A stretch of 64,000 bases of DNA, taken from the NCBI GenBank assembly GCA_017562135.1, contig QEYB01001189.1:1-64000 (forward strand). Direction: 5' to 3'. The position numbers were made by a program, and so were the translations under genes. The DNA comes from Dipylidium caninum (taxonomy: Eukaryota; Platyhelminthes; Cestoda; Cyclophyllidea; Dipylidiidae). The first letter of the stretch is position 1, and every line of letters starts with the position of its first letter. Positions 26,601 to 40,346 of the stretch are shown one piece after another. The notes under the pieces are model-generated. The model was not told the DNA's origin, did no database searches, and saw only the letters and a list, made by a program, of their open reading frames with translations.

Positions 26601-29600
26601 GTTTTGGCTATCGGACTCTTGTCTCTGCCTTAATAGTTATTTTTTCACATCACAAGATGAAGCATGACGGTGTTTGCGTGTTTGCTTTTGTTCGGTGCGC
26701 CATAAAAAGGAGCGTCTGTAGTCGAGGAAGCACATGCAACCCATTTGAGTGGAAATGCAAATGTTACTTTTGTGTGAACTATTAAAAAAAAAGAAGTGCC
26801 CGTCAACGGTGTTTGCGGACGCAGTATTGACTCACGAAGTTGAATGCCATCACCTTGTCTGCTGTGGCGGCGGCACTCGCGGGTCACAATATGTCTAAAG
26901 AACAGTCTACTCGTGTTCTGCAGCCTTGAGAAACATTACGAGATCGTCCGTGTGTACATCAAAGCCCAAGAAACTGTAGGGACTGTCGATTCTCCTGGAC
27001 AGATTATATTTAACAGTACGAACAGAGCACACTTAGACGGCAGACTGTCTCTCAAGTTTCGTGTGACCAATTCGCCAGAGGGTGGCCTGAATTTAGACAC
27101 AGCGAAGGTATCTTGTATAGTTTTGGACGCCTCAAACAACCTTCGCCTAAACCTCCCTCTGTTGACTCACCAGTCGCAACAAGAATTCCCGCCATCTTAC
27201 CAGACGACCATTCACTTTGAAAAGGCCAGTTGATCTAATAAAAGGAAATTGACGACGATTCACCTCAGTCATACAGAGCCAAGTCTATCGAGTAGTCAAA
27301 TCCGCCAGACATGCCTTTGTCATGATAATCTTGCCAAAGTTACGTTGTTGGCTCTTTTGATTGGCATCGCTGATGCCTCGACACAAGAGAAGCGGACTAC
27401 TTTTAACCTCACAAACTGCAGTTGATAACAACAAAATTGTCTATTACCACAAAAACAGGGGCTGGAAATGCGCATGAAGAAACCGCATGGGCTACGTCGT
27501 GACTGATTTCATCATAAGCAACGTAAAGCCACTGTTAAAAGTAGACGACCTTCAAGGAGACGGCGCTGATTGGCTGCCTCGTTGGTCACGTCCCTGTTCG
27601 TCTCCCACCCAGGTGCGCCAAGATGGTTACTTGCTGAATGTCACGAGAAAAAAACTTTCTCACGTCAATAAACTAAAATCCACTTTACATGAGTACTTGC
27701 CTACAAAATAGCAGTGTGTAAAAAATTATAATTAAGACCAACTTTGTAGCATTTAACATTCCTCCCAATTTGCCTTCCTTTCTCTTCCACGATATATTGT
27801 TTTCAAGTCAAGGGAATGACTGAAGATAAGATTTAAGGCGCCACAGCCTTGTCCACGCAATCAAAACACGAATGTCGCTTGCATGATTTATGCCTGGATG
27901 AGGTTAGTTGACTGAGGCCAAGTGCTACAAACGCTAATTGATAAAAAGCGAGGTTTTAAAACATTTTCTTTCTGCGTTTATCGCCAAATGGCTCACTTAC
28001 GTCCCCTTCTGGGTCGTTGACACATTAGTAGTTTGGAAGAGCAAAGAACTAAAGAAATTTGAACGAGGCGATTTGAGGCAGCAGTGGGAGGTTCTCCTTC
28101 CAACAACCAATCGTCGGTAACTTTCACCAGTTAATAAAAAAAACAGCTAGGACCGTGGAATTGAACAACGTGATCATAGGGAAAGCATAAAACATGACCA
28201 CCTGTCCCCATTACCGTTGACCTCACAATTAAATACTTGACTGCAGTTAAAGTTACACTTCTACCGACTTTGTCATGACCGATGATTAGTTTAGACAGAT
28301 GGAAAGTTGTGGCAGCCCTGAGTGGAGGCATCAGGGAGCCGCGCTGCCTGTGAACCGTAAGTCTCCGCCGCCATCTGCATCGGCGTGTGGCAATCAGAGT
28401 GACCTGACTGATTCTCCGCAACCTGATGAGTCCCTGGCCCCGGCAACTTTAAAATCAAAATTGTTGGTCTGCGAGGAAAATCAGCCAATTCTGCACGATG
28501 GCACCAACATGCATCCTTCTGCCGTTACTGGGATCGGCGGGCGTCCGGCCTCAAAATCCACTTCCATAAGGCGCACAAACCTCTTTCGCGACCTTTAAGC
28601 TAGAAGGCTGTCCTAATGATGTGTTAGTGGGAAAATGGGCAACGCACCTAATTTCCCCTTTCCCAAATTAAGATGGAGTCTTTTAGCAGGTGACCTGACG
28701 ACGATGTGACCTCCAACGCCTCTCCCCTACCTAATGGCCTCACCGTTTAATGTGAAAATAAGCTCCTTTAAGACCACAGATACAGGACGACGTGACCTTA
28801 ACCTACAGCAACCGCGTTCCTAAGAGGGCGAAGTGGACGCGGGAATGTAGAAACGCTGAGTCTCACTTCGTCCCCTTTTGTCAAAAAACAGGGTGCAACC
28901 GCACTGTGGCAACTTTTTGACCACCTACTTTCATCCCACAACCATTGTTTTCGGCCGTAAGTCTCGGGTGTGCGGGTTGGGAGATGTTGTGGCGCCCTCC
29001 TGTCCGGTTCTAAAATCAACGGCCGCAATCAAATTCTCTTGCGGCACTGGCACTTAAAGTGCTTTCGCCGTCAAAAGGTCACACATTAAGTCAGGTCCCT
29101 CGAGAGAAATTCCACCTGAAATGGGGGACCATTTCAGTTTTGCCGCATTTCCTCCCTCTTGCCTTGTGCTGAGTGGCCTACTTGGTCCAGTCCACGGTCC
29201 CGACACTTGGCCCTGTGCGGGCATCAGGCCAAGAGGTGCTCGGTAACCTTGAAATGTCAGCCTCGTTATCGCCCAGGCCATGGGCGCAAGGTCAGAGGAT
29301 GGCAAGCCAAACCAAATGGTGGGGTGTTCTATCGCCTGCAGCATGGGGTACGAGGCGGAACTACTCAAAAAGGCATGAGAATCCACCTGATGCCATGCTG
29401 CCAAGGCGGTGAAGAACCCTTTCGCGTCCAAGTGTACCTGCAGACCACCTCTTTCCGTTTTATGTGAACCGTTATGATCAAAGTAGCGCTTGACAGTACA
29501 ATCTTGAATAGTTACTTTCAGCTGGAGATGACTGTCATCGACTTAACATTTGATCACCACCATGGAGACGATGGATTGTGTCTCTTCTCCTTTCAGGCTT

Positions 29601-31487
29601 TCGTAGACCCGGCACACGGTATGTTGCCCCTTCCCCCACTAATTTCCTTAAGAGAATCGAAAAATTCACAACCATTTGAAGGCGACACTAAAAGCAATTT
29701 CGAATGACATTGTCATGTCTTATTTGTAAGGCGGCCTTTGACACCCGAATCAGAGGTTGTAATAATTGTTTGCCACGCTCAGATATGATAGCCTTTAAAT
29801 TCTCTCGCATAAATTCCTCCCGTTGTCAAGTTTCAAGCGTTGAAGAATAGCGAGAACCCCTTTTCCACTAAACCGCATGCATAGCAGGGGACGAAGCTGT
29901 CAAAATTGTGATTCAAAATGGAGAAGTTTTGAAAAAGGGCGACATGTCACTCAACACTGCAACGGTGGTATGGATGGGGGGAAAGGCATGGGGTTAACAG
30001 GGGAAATAACGAGCCTGTCAAACACAGGGACATGGGAACACAAGGCGCATAAATTGCCACCACAATCATGCGGTTTTAGTGCTCCCTCCGACCTACGGGC
30101 AACACCAACTTCTAAAATGAAGCGCGGGCCAAGTTTGCATAGTCACCGAAGCTTTGCAATCACTTTCTCCTTTTGCGGGGTATGGGGAGAATTTAGGGAA
30201 AAATAACAGGGAAGACAGCAATTACACCTAGGTGGACAAATCCTACTTTTCGTGCGGTAAAAAATATCACCACAACGTAGTGCAAAACAGCAAGAACGAT
30301 TGATTCAAACCAGGCGACGGTGTGGCCGTCAGTAAACACAAAGATTGCGCTTTTGATGCAGGTTAGCGAATAGTGCGTTGATTATCCCGACGGAGTGGCA
30401 CAAGGATTCACTCCGGACGATGCACATAAATTATTTCGGCGTTGTACAAGTGGCCGTAAATTGAACCAGTTTGCAGTTTTACAAGCGACTACAAACGATG
30501 TTCAGACCGGTCTGACAAACACATCAACCTCTGCGACTGAGGCATCCAGTCCGGACCTGATTAAGACGGCGGCCAAAGGAGTCCCGCCTCCTCCTCCTCC
30601 CCCTCGAAGCCCGCGCATGCATTGCGTCCTCGCATCACTCTTCAGACAGCAGTCGAGCAGAACAAAACTTTCTTGACTCGTCTTAACATACATTCGTTTT
30701 TCTCTCAGTTGTCTGTATATGCAAAGCGACTGAATGCTACGAGGCGAAGTGGTAATGGCTGACGACAAAACGATATTACACTAGGTTACTTCTAAAATAC
30801 GCCACAGACATTTACGCCTCAGCGACCGGAAGGAGCTCTACGGTCAGACCCAGTTTTTTTTCAAAGAAAGGAGTCGGTAGCTCACGAGACGATCCTCGTA
30901 TTTAAGACAACACCCGTGGAAAGCTACTGTGCGACTGCGTCCTCGACATGGAACCTCCGACGGTTTAACCGCACTCCCCTGCCCTGTTGACATTCCCCCA
31001 TGTTCACGTCCTGAAGTTTCGGGTCGAAAGCGATTTGAGGAGCAACACAAGCAGTATGTTGTCTATTGTTTCACCTAACTTTGGAAGACCGCCCGCTTTA
31101 AATCAGCTACGTTACTTGCTCACTCCACCCAACGCGAGCCGAGTTAGAGTGAAGCAAAAACCCAAACAGCAGTATATAAAAAATAGCAATCTATTTAGAG
31201 ATGAAAGAAGCTACGCAAATCAAAAGTCGACACGTCACTCCCACTGTACCATGATATCATCAAATACCCAAGAGAACAGGAAACCATAAATCGAGTGTGT
31301 TAGACATATAGGGATACAACAGAATGCACTGAATAAACAAAGCTTCCACCCTTTAATCCGTTCGGTTAGGGTTAATTAGAGGAAAGAATAAGGGTGAGTG
31401 GTCAACGGATAACAGATTTCAGAGTCAGTGAAGAGATAATAAATAACCTGATTGACTGCGCAATGAGGACATTTGTTCCCGAATAGT
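23601..31487. other. intergenic region between V-ATPase B and pyruvate kinase
   Basis: The first few hundred bases are the V-ATPase B promoter side; no core element stands out. Open frames such as 28299-28598 plus (99 codons, real ATG), 29054-29431 minus and 30395-30676 plus (with a seven-proline run) look partly protein-like but match nothing I know and have no splice-linked partners. The dispersed repeat at 26251-26405 lies here. Confidence 0.5.
26251..26405 (+). repeat. dispersed repeat, about 150 bp, copy A
   Basis: This segment contains the runs cacatgctttgggagcgagg and tcatggggcgtgc, and reappears inverted at 32261-32410 with roughly 85 percent identity by eye. Both copies end abruptly at similar places, as expected of a short interspersed or miniature element. 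The open frames over both copies share the [12 protein letters not shown] string only because the DNA is shared. Confidence 0.85.
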
Positions 31488-34400
31488 TTAGTCCTTGAAA
31501 TCCTTGAGGTCTGGCACGCCGAGGACGTGAGTCTCCGCGGGGGTACCGAGTTGGATGATACGCAGGGAGTTCGTAGCACCCGATCCCGCCTTCCAGCCGG
31601 TGACCACAACCACGTTGTCACCATCGTTAAGAAAACGACGCTTACGGCCGTAATCAATTGCACAACTAATACGACGATCCATGTCCTCGGCCCACAACTC
31701 CGACCTTGGCTCTGTGTACAAATAACGGAATAATATCACCTTCCGATTTATGAAACTATACCGATGAGCACGGTTTAAAATATGCTGCATTAGGGGTCTC
31801 ATTGAAATGGGCTCTAAATCATTTAAATTATCCTGCACTTTTAAGCCTAAACTGTAGTCAGCCGATGGGGGCGGTGGTGGTAGGACCTCTCTAAATAGCA
31901 AAAATAATGCGATCAAAAACAGGAGCACCGAATTTCCATTGCAAAATTAATACGTTTAAGTCAAACAAAACCTGCTGATGCAAGCAATCTCAAGTGCGGG
32001 ATAGAGTTTGATCGTCCCAGCTAAAGAAATTTATAATTAATGTTTACAACTTTCTTCACAAGTTACAAATAAAAAACGGTGAAATCAGGTAGTGTACAAT
32101 GATCTTGGCTATCCATTGTGGTACTTCCGCCATCAAATCAAGTCCATTGAGTATGGATTGTCATAAAAAGAGTCGACGATTAGCTGCATTAACTCGCCAC
32201 TTCTCACTACTTAGTCAGGCTTTGCAAATTCATCTCCCACTTGTGCGACACCCAGTTCCACAGTAAGCTGAGCTAGCAAGGCGCTTGTCTCCGCCCCACT
32301 CGCCAGCCACCTCGTCTGCACGCCCCATGAGGAGAGGGAGGTGGAGGGAGTGGAGGAAGACGGACACCCTCGCTCCCAAAGCATGTGGGACTGACGTTTT
32401 TTCCCATAACCAGTCGTCTCGCCTGCAGTCGTCGTCAAAGTGGAGACACGTTAGAGGGTAAAGCCGGGGAAATGGGTGAAATAGGGGATGGAGGAAGAAG
32501 AGAAGACGGAGAAATAGTATAAGGAAAATGTACACGGTTCACAATTGCAAACAAATCGAAAGAAATTGAAGAATCCTCACAACTAGTGGATGATATTACT
32601 GACTTAAGATTGTTGGTACGCAGACCAGCGCCTTTAATTTACATCTGCGATTACTAATTTATATTCACTGTAAATAATCGTTACATTTAATGGCCCATAT
32701 ACTTTTTACTTTTATCCATTGAGGTTTGTTGGCGCTCCAATAAATTTCTTTCACAGATAAAAAGAGGAAATTTTCCGGCCATAAAAGGATAGACGAGAGA
32801 GCGTATTGTCTGTCAGTCAACGATAGTTTCGTAGAATGATCTAACTTGAGTTTCCTGTTGTTAAGAGCATAATCATGGCGTCAAAAAACTTTTAAAGTGC
32901 TAATAAATCCGGAATTATTTGAATCCTCTGAAGTCGTGATAAGCTCAATGTCTTTACTAGTGGATTATTTATATAACTTTCTGCAATCACTCGAAAGAAA
33001 TAAAGATATAAAATGAGTCTTTGTAGCATTGTAGCTAAGACGTTCATATGTGGTGGTAGCCTGTATTTGCATTAATAAGTATCTGGTCGCCTTCATGCCA
33101 TTTCATCAGATTGAGTACATTGGGACCCTCAAGCTAATTAACATTAGTGAGAAGATTTGTTGAGGACGAGAATAGGGATAAATTTCCTGAAATATAAGTT
33201 AACTTCTCTCCAACAGATTTCATAAAATTTAAAACAGAAGAAGGCATAGTTATTTGTAGATGGTTCCCATTACCTCCATAGTAGATGGGATGGCAGGCCC
33301 GAAATAGGTGAAGTTGTCTAGCTACGACTGCGTGACGCGTCACCGCGATGATTGGACAGCGCGGACGATGTCTCGAAATCAGCTGGGCAGTACTGTAGAG
33401 GAAACACGAAACGTCCAATAGATATAATCACTTCCCTTTCTTCCGGTTCATAACTGTTTATTTACATGCGCGCAATTAAATGATAAGGATAGCTATTTTG
33501 GATCTGTTAGGAACCTTGAACCAGAAACAAGAGATAGGGGATGCATGATTTGTCAATGGACGAATTACAGAGCAGTGGCCATTTAATCAGACCACTAGGA
33601 CAAATTTTACGAGCAAGACGAATGTCATGACCCTAATCTTAGTAACTTTAATCTTCCAATCTTTACGCTATCCCCAGATTAGCCTTTGCTAGGACATTTT
33701 TTGAGAAATCTTGGGTGCTTTACCGTCCACTGGTAGTTATGACAACAAGAGCTTGCGCAAGACAGCGATTTGACGCCTCGACAGCGGCGATGGCGGTGGT
33801 AAGAGTAGCGTCAGTGGGTAGAGCTAGCACGCTTTTCAGGTCATCAAAGAGCTGACCATGAAACATAGCCGACTCTGCTTCTCGACAGATGTTCGCCATT
33901 GTCTGCACTGCTTCCACTGGGTAGGCGCCCTTTGCCGTTTCGCCTGGACGATTTGGAAATGGGAAAAGTATAGTAACAGAAAAAGGGTCGGTCTTGCAAC
34001 ATACTGACTTAAATTGCATATGCAATTTTAAAGAATACACCAGATTCCTGAAAGTCAAATAGATACGAAGACCAAGACGCATGACCGCAGAGTCTGGACT
34101 GGCTAAATTGAGGTGCTAAATTGAGGTGCTAAATTTGTTCCCCCGCGTCGCCACAGCCTAGTCCCCTCCCCTACTGATAGTAAAAAATGAAATTATAAAC
34201 GTGAAAGAGGCTTATATAAATCTGATTACTGCTAGAGCAGTTAAGGTGAAAAACACGGGCCCAAGGATCTCAATCTTGCTTCTAAGCCGGCCGCCACGAC
34301 AAATGACGACAGAAGTGGAAGAGATGCAACTCGATAGGATGGTAAGGCACCTTCCGTAATATCAGCATATAAATGATTCTGGTCAAAGCAACATCTTGTG

Positions 34401-37400
34401 CTTTTTAGGGAATTTTGTTGACGCCTCCCATTTCACCTACAAAATCACAATATCAAATTACAAATCATCCCTATCAAATATCTTATGAACTTGTGATTCA
34501 CTGTTTGGCTGTTCCATAGAGCGTCAAAAAATTAACGTTTGAAGTGCCAATCCTATGCCATCCATATCAAATATAAAGAGCTACTTAGATAGATGTGAAC
34601 AACAGTAAGAAAGTATGGGTAAACAATTCTTTTGAATAGTTGATATCAAACGCATGAGTTTGGTGCAGGTGGGAAACACTATAACAAATAAGAAAAACCT
34701 TCAAGACAAATTTCAACCCTCCATTAAAGTGGAGTGATAGATTAGAAGGGTGTTCACCGAACAAGGGAACAACAAAGCAATCAACTAGAATTTCAGCCAC
34801 TGGTTAACATTGGTTAAATAAATGTTACCATCACCTAACTAATTCTCCCATAGTTTTGACAAAATGAGCTGAGCAATCATTTATTAAGACGGGAGACAGC
34901 ACCCCTCTTATGTTCGTTTCAGAGAAATTGCGAACATTCCAGCTGTCTTACCAGAGAGCATGACACAATCAGCTCCATCGAGAACGGCATTGGCAACGTC
35001 GCTAGATTCCGCACGGGTGGCACGCGGTTTATAAGTCATTGATTCAAGCATCTGCGTAGCGCAGATAACCGGCTTGCCGATAAGATTACATCGTGAGATG
35101 GCCATTTTCTGTGCGATAAAGACCTTCTCTGGCGGGATCTCAATACCCAGGTCACCGCGAGCCACCATCACACCATCTGCAGCCTGCACGATCTCGTCGA
35201 ATCTGTGTTAGGACATGAAACATTCAAATTAGAGTAAGTGGTAATCTCAAAAAGAAATTACCTTTCACGGATCAAAAGGTCTAACTTCTGCGTGGCCACC
35301 GGGAGACTATAATTTTCACAACATCCATATCGTTATCCATATTGGATAACCATACTATCTCCCTTCTATGAAATAAATGTAATCGCGTATTTCACGTGTG
35401 ATCTCGAAGCATTTAAAACGGATGACTCATGCCTCAAGCCATAAAATAGTATTAATACTCTAGAAATCTAACTTATTTATCAAATTCACTAAAGTAAAAA
35501 CCTTACAGTTTAACGCCTTGATGATTTTCAATCTTAGCGATAATCTTGATATAGGCCCCCTTCTCACCAAGGAATTCACGGATTTCTTGTACACCTGTCC
35601 GGCTTCTGATAAAGGAGGCAAAAATGATATCTAACTGAAAGGAAAAAAAACGAGTACTTAGGTGAACCTCTTTACTCTTAACAGTTTAGTGATTGAAAAG
35701 ACCTAGATTCCCAATAAGTTTAAGTAAAAGATGTCTCATGGCTTGCGCTCATCTTCAATGGATTTTGGCGCCACACGCAAGATGGAAATAAGGGTTAAAC
35801 TAAAGCATTCTCTATCGAACCCAAGATACAATAAGTTTAATGGCTTCTGAACCGCCCAAGTCTATTACGACTGACCGTACGGTAGAAATTCATTTTACTA
35901 AAAGCTAGAACCGCATCGATTTTCCCCAGTTTATTTTATCACAGTCATTTACTTTCCCTCAATTAAAGGACGTAGCTTTTTATTCAACTCTGTTTATGAT
36001 AGAACAGTTTGAACATATAAATGGCACGAGACCTAGAAAATAGTTCATAATAGTTCATAACTGAGTGACGTAATGTAGCTTATATAAAGCATTTAAAGCC
36101 ACTGAACCGAGTGTGGTTAAACTAAGTGATTACCCACATTGTTGTCTACGGCAAATTGCAGGTCCTTTTTATCCTTTTCCGACATTGAGGGCAGGTCAAC
36201 TGGTGCACCAGGGAGATTAACGCCCTTGCGAGATCCCAACTTGCCACCATTCTCAATGATACAGTCCAAGTAGTCAGGACCTACAGAATTTTTAAATTGT
36301 AGGTTACCTAATCAAATCAGTGTAAGAAAACCGACACATTATTTGGGCCGCAATACTATAGCATTCACTCTAAAATCGATTTAGACATATAAGGAAAGAA
36401 CTAACGCTGGAATGATGTTTTCCTTGATCAATTATTCTTAATTCACTTTAACACATTTTGAAAAAAACTATACCTTATCCGCAAGGAAGAATGTTTACGA
36501 TCAAAAGAACTTTAGGAAAAATATGAAGGATTTAGTAATGATAGTACGACAGCTATTCAATCTACTGGAAATCTAACAAAATGGAGGCGACAGGTGCAAA
36601 CGAGAGTAGTGTGCTTGAAAGCGAGGAGTGGGACTAAACTCTCACCTAATCTCGCTTATTTAGCTAAATAAAGTTCAGCAATTCCATTACAAATAAAAGC
36701 AAAAAACGATTCCTACCTTTCTCCTGTACCACAAGGCAGATAAGGCCATCGTCAATAAAGACCTTGGAACCCACATTAAGAACGTGGACGATGCGCTCGT
36801 AATCGACGTATAAAACTTCTTTGCTGCACTTATTCTCAAATTCCTTATTGGGTGTCAAGCGGATCTTTTCCCCAAATTCAAGAGTTACCTCGCCGGTACC
36901 CTCCTAAAAAATTATGGAGGAAAGTAGATCCGATTAGAAATGACATTTCGTGCAAAGGCAACCAAATAATAAAAAAACCCTCAATCATCAAATCAAGCAA
37001 CATTTTGAAATATTGTACTGGAACAAGGGCAACAAGAGGCAACGATCTTTGTGGTTGCCTTGATTTCAGAAATAGGCATAAAACCAGTTCATTAATTTTT
37101 TCAACTAAGGGTGGATTGTGCATTTTGAAGAATTTAGGAGAATTTCTGATAAATATATCCATATTAATAGCGTTTGAAAAGAAGGAAAAAGGGACAAATT
37201 CTTAATAAGTTGCAGTATCATTCTTAAGATGAGAGGATTAATCTAAACGATCACGCTGACTTCAACATGATGCAAAGGTAAGGAACATCAAATATCTACT
37301 ACTTGAAGAAAAATAAAACACACAAAATTAACCTGAAACCAAGACGTTGCAGTACAGAAATAAAAAACGAAAATAGAAACACAAAACATTACCTTGAGGT

Positions 37401-38137
37401 ATAGGTTTTACTAGAGCATTGTGATATCGATAAAACTATTAGAAGGGTAATATTTAAAGGGTCATGTTGAGAATAGAATGGAATGGTCATAACTGATAGA
37501 TTGAAACTGATAATTGCAGTTTAAACTGACAAGATGGTGGTGAGAGGAGAATATGATGAGAAAATACCTACTCCATCGATAAGACCAGTACGGATTTCAG
37601 GTCCCTTGGTATCGAGAGCTATCGCAACGGGACGAAAAAAGGGTTTAAAGGTCTCCACTGCCTGGCGGATCAATTTGATTGTTTCCAGGTGGTACTCATG
37701 AGTGCCGTGGGAGAAATTTAAGCGGGCGATGTTCATACCCGCCGTCATCATTTTTTGAAGAGTCTCGACGTTGCGGCAAGCCGGTCCTAAAGCGACGGAA
37801 AAAGAAACCCGGGTTATTGCGTTATCTGTTTCTAACGATATCTACCACAAATAACGTATTTGACTTCCTGAACCGAAACAATTTTTTGAGTGGGAATTAG
37901 CTGGACTAAATGCATATTGTCGAAGTGAGATTTAAACTTATTTACCTTGAAAGAAATGAGCTTACCGATGGTGCAAATAATACTGGTGTTGCGAATAGCA
38001 TAGGGCTCGCAGTCAATGTCGAGATTACAAATATGCTCTAGGAGAGAGCGCGAGACCTCATGTTTCGAAAGATTTCTCAACCTGGAGCCACCAAACACCA
38101 GGTTGAAGTTACTCGGATTAGAAAGGCCATGCATCAT
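31488..38137 (-). CDS. PK: pyruvate kinase
   Basis: This glycolytic enzyme transfers phosphate from phosphoenolpyruvate to ADP in the cytosol. Exons are 37966-38137, 37572-37786, 36717-36903, 36134-36280, 35507-35630, 34952-35202, 33724-33943, 33274-33392 and 31488-31711; all phases fit, giving 552 residues against 531 in human PKM. Visible motifs are [29 protein letters not shown], a B domain ([12 protein letters not shown]), [26 protein letters not shown] with the catalytic lysine at 273, [31 protein letters not shown], the split [14 protein letters not shown] and the C-domain [18 protein letters not shown] short extension rich in Asp and Lys (ending DLKDFKD) follows the usual end. The start at 38137 is the first of two adjacent ATGs; the frame stays open upstream to 38215, so the N-terminus is not certain. 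Introns run from 179 to 1562 bp, with none in the tiny class. Confidence 0.96.
32261..32410 (-). repeat. dispersed repeat, about 150 bp, copy B (inverted)
   Basis: This is the inverted partner of 26251-26405, inside the last intron of the pyruvate kinase gene. Its position shows the element can insert in introns. Outside the core the flanks of the two copies do not match. Confidence 0.85.
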
Positions 38138-40282
38138 AAAACTAAAATACGAAACGCCTGAGTCAGCACTGACCGTTTTGCAATTAAATTCGTGGACACA
38201 AACTATTATCCTCACCCAGTCTCAACAGCGACAAGCGCGTAAAGACAGAGTCCGCTGAAAAACAGCGCACCAACCTACCTTAACAACAATTAAATCATGA
38301 ATTCAAACAAACGCATTTACGTATGTAACCAACGAAGTAATATGATTATAATAATAGAGTTAACGTCCGTGTTTAGCAGAAGGTTGTCAAAATTATTTAT
38401 TGATTGACTTGGTGTTTCTTGCCCGTTAAGCTTAATGTTGTTCTACGAAGTACAACAGCAATGTAACTTACTTAAAATTCTAGTAGGATTACTCCTAGAA
38501 TGGGTGATAGCGCACTTGAGCGTGAGAATCAGCGTTCGTGCTGTAAGTGTGCATGACTTCCTCATCACAATGTTAAGGACTTCACTTTTGTGACGGAGAA
38601 AACTTCGGAAAAAATTTCGGCAGATTCAAACCCTTTCGATGAGACGCAACGCACATGCTAGTAACTCATAATCCTAATAACAGTTTGGACTTGAAAGTAT
38701 CTGCAGCAAATTTTTGTTATTTAATAAGCACAATCCGTACTCGCTAGTAACCACGTATGCGACTAATCTGCCAAAGGCGCCTTTGCAGTACTTTTCGCCT
38801 TCGTGTATTTCAACTTTACATTCGTACGTGCCTACTATTTGTAGCCATTTTTATAGATTGAGGGTTTTTTCTCCAAACCTGGGGCTAAGATCAGTTAGTG
38901 GAAACAAATTCCACAGCTTATTCAAACGAAATCTCAAATTTAGGAGCTATTCTAATACGAGGGATTTATAAGCAAATGTTTGTCTCAGAATCGCTTAAGT
39001 GGCATCTTATGTATACAAAATACCAAGATTTTCATATATGATTCTATGTTTTAGGTTATGAGAATACTTTTGATGCCGCCGGTAATATCCCTATCAATTT
39101 TTGTCAACTATCGTCCGTAATACCCCTTCAACGCTACAATGGTACCTTCTGTCTGGGACAGTTATGACAATAAATGTGGCTAAGACAATTAAACGTGGTT
39201 CTTGGGAAGAAATAACAGTTTTAAAATGATTGGTCATTGTCACGAATAATGAAGAAAAATCTGTCTAGCACCCGAAATCTGTTGCATATTTGCTTCGAAC
39301 AACTGGTTTTGAAGTAGTTTCCGAGGCTGTCAATATACCCAACCGCCGGGTTTGGTGTGAATTAAAAAAGGAATAAGGCTTTAGCTGTGGTTGGGATTCC
39401 TTTTGACATCACTGGCTTTGACACTTTCAGGTCACTCGCCTGGTCATGTCCTCGGTTAGTTGTGATGACCCCCACAACCTGGCGCACTACCTGTTTGATA
39501 CGATCACGTCCTCATGTCTCTATCCATATTATTAACTAGTGGGACAAGTAAATATGATTCCAATGAATTGACGGAACAGCATAACTGTTTCAGTGGTGCT
39601 GTATGCTACTGTGACCTTACAATTATTGGCTCGTTTCATTGTGCCTCAGCGTAAATGTTAGGGTAGAGCATAGTAAAAGTGTGTCTATTCTATCGACAAA
39701 TGATGGTGGCATGCAGTCAAAAATGGTATTGTTACTTAAGTCGGGCGCTGTACTGAAGCTAGCACTGCTGTTCGATTTGAGGTTGACTTTACCGAGAGCG
39801 GCATAGTCAATGGTTCGGTGAAAAACCGATCGCCTTACCCGTAATGGACCGCACACCAAGGAGGTTACCACGCACTTTAGTTAAACGCCTTCACCGCAGT
39901 TTGTCGATCGTCCAAAGTGGAATGAATGAATAGATGGCGGATGGATGGATGGAGAGGTCGCTTCTGCACAAATGATCGGCCTTATTAAAGGAAGGGTGAT
40001 AACTTCGTCTGAAGACGTCAAGACCAGAAGTGGTCAGCCCTGAATCACAGGCGGCTCAGGTTTCAGACACGTACCACCCTGACCCCACAGCACAGAATTG
40101 TTTTGTCTGGAATAAGTCCTGTGAAAAGTCAGGTATAATTATGGGTTGTGAGTGATGGGCGAGCTAATCAACGGATATTTTTGACGTAGAATGATCACCT
40201 TATAGTGAGAACAAATTTTAAAATTCGACTGTCTTAGCAGAGTCAAACTTGACGGTATTTAGTCAATCCAATATCTTCCAGC

Positions 40283-40346
40283 GATTTGCAAACTTACGTG
40301 AAGAAGACACCAATGATTTGCAAACTTACGTGAAGAAGACACCAAT
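40283..40346. repeat. exact 32-bp tandem duplication
   Basis: Two identical adjacent 32-base units beginning gatttgcaaacttacgtg, in non-coding sequence. Perfect identity implies a recent duplication. Confidence 0.95.

Noticed and set aside
26844..27233. 129-codon plus-strand ORF
   Set aside because: No domain, no splice partners and no clear coding bias; a minus-strand frame is open through the middle.
30395..30676. Plus-strand ORF with a run of seven prolines
   Set aside because: It begins with GTG rather than ATG, and the proline run comes from a simple CCT repeat. No evidence of an exon.
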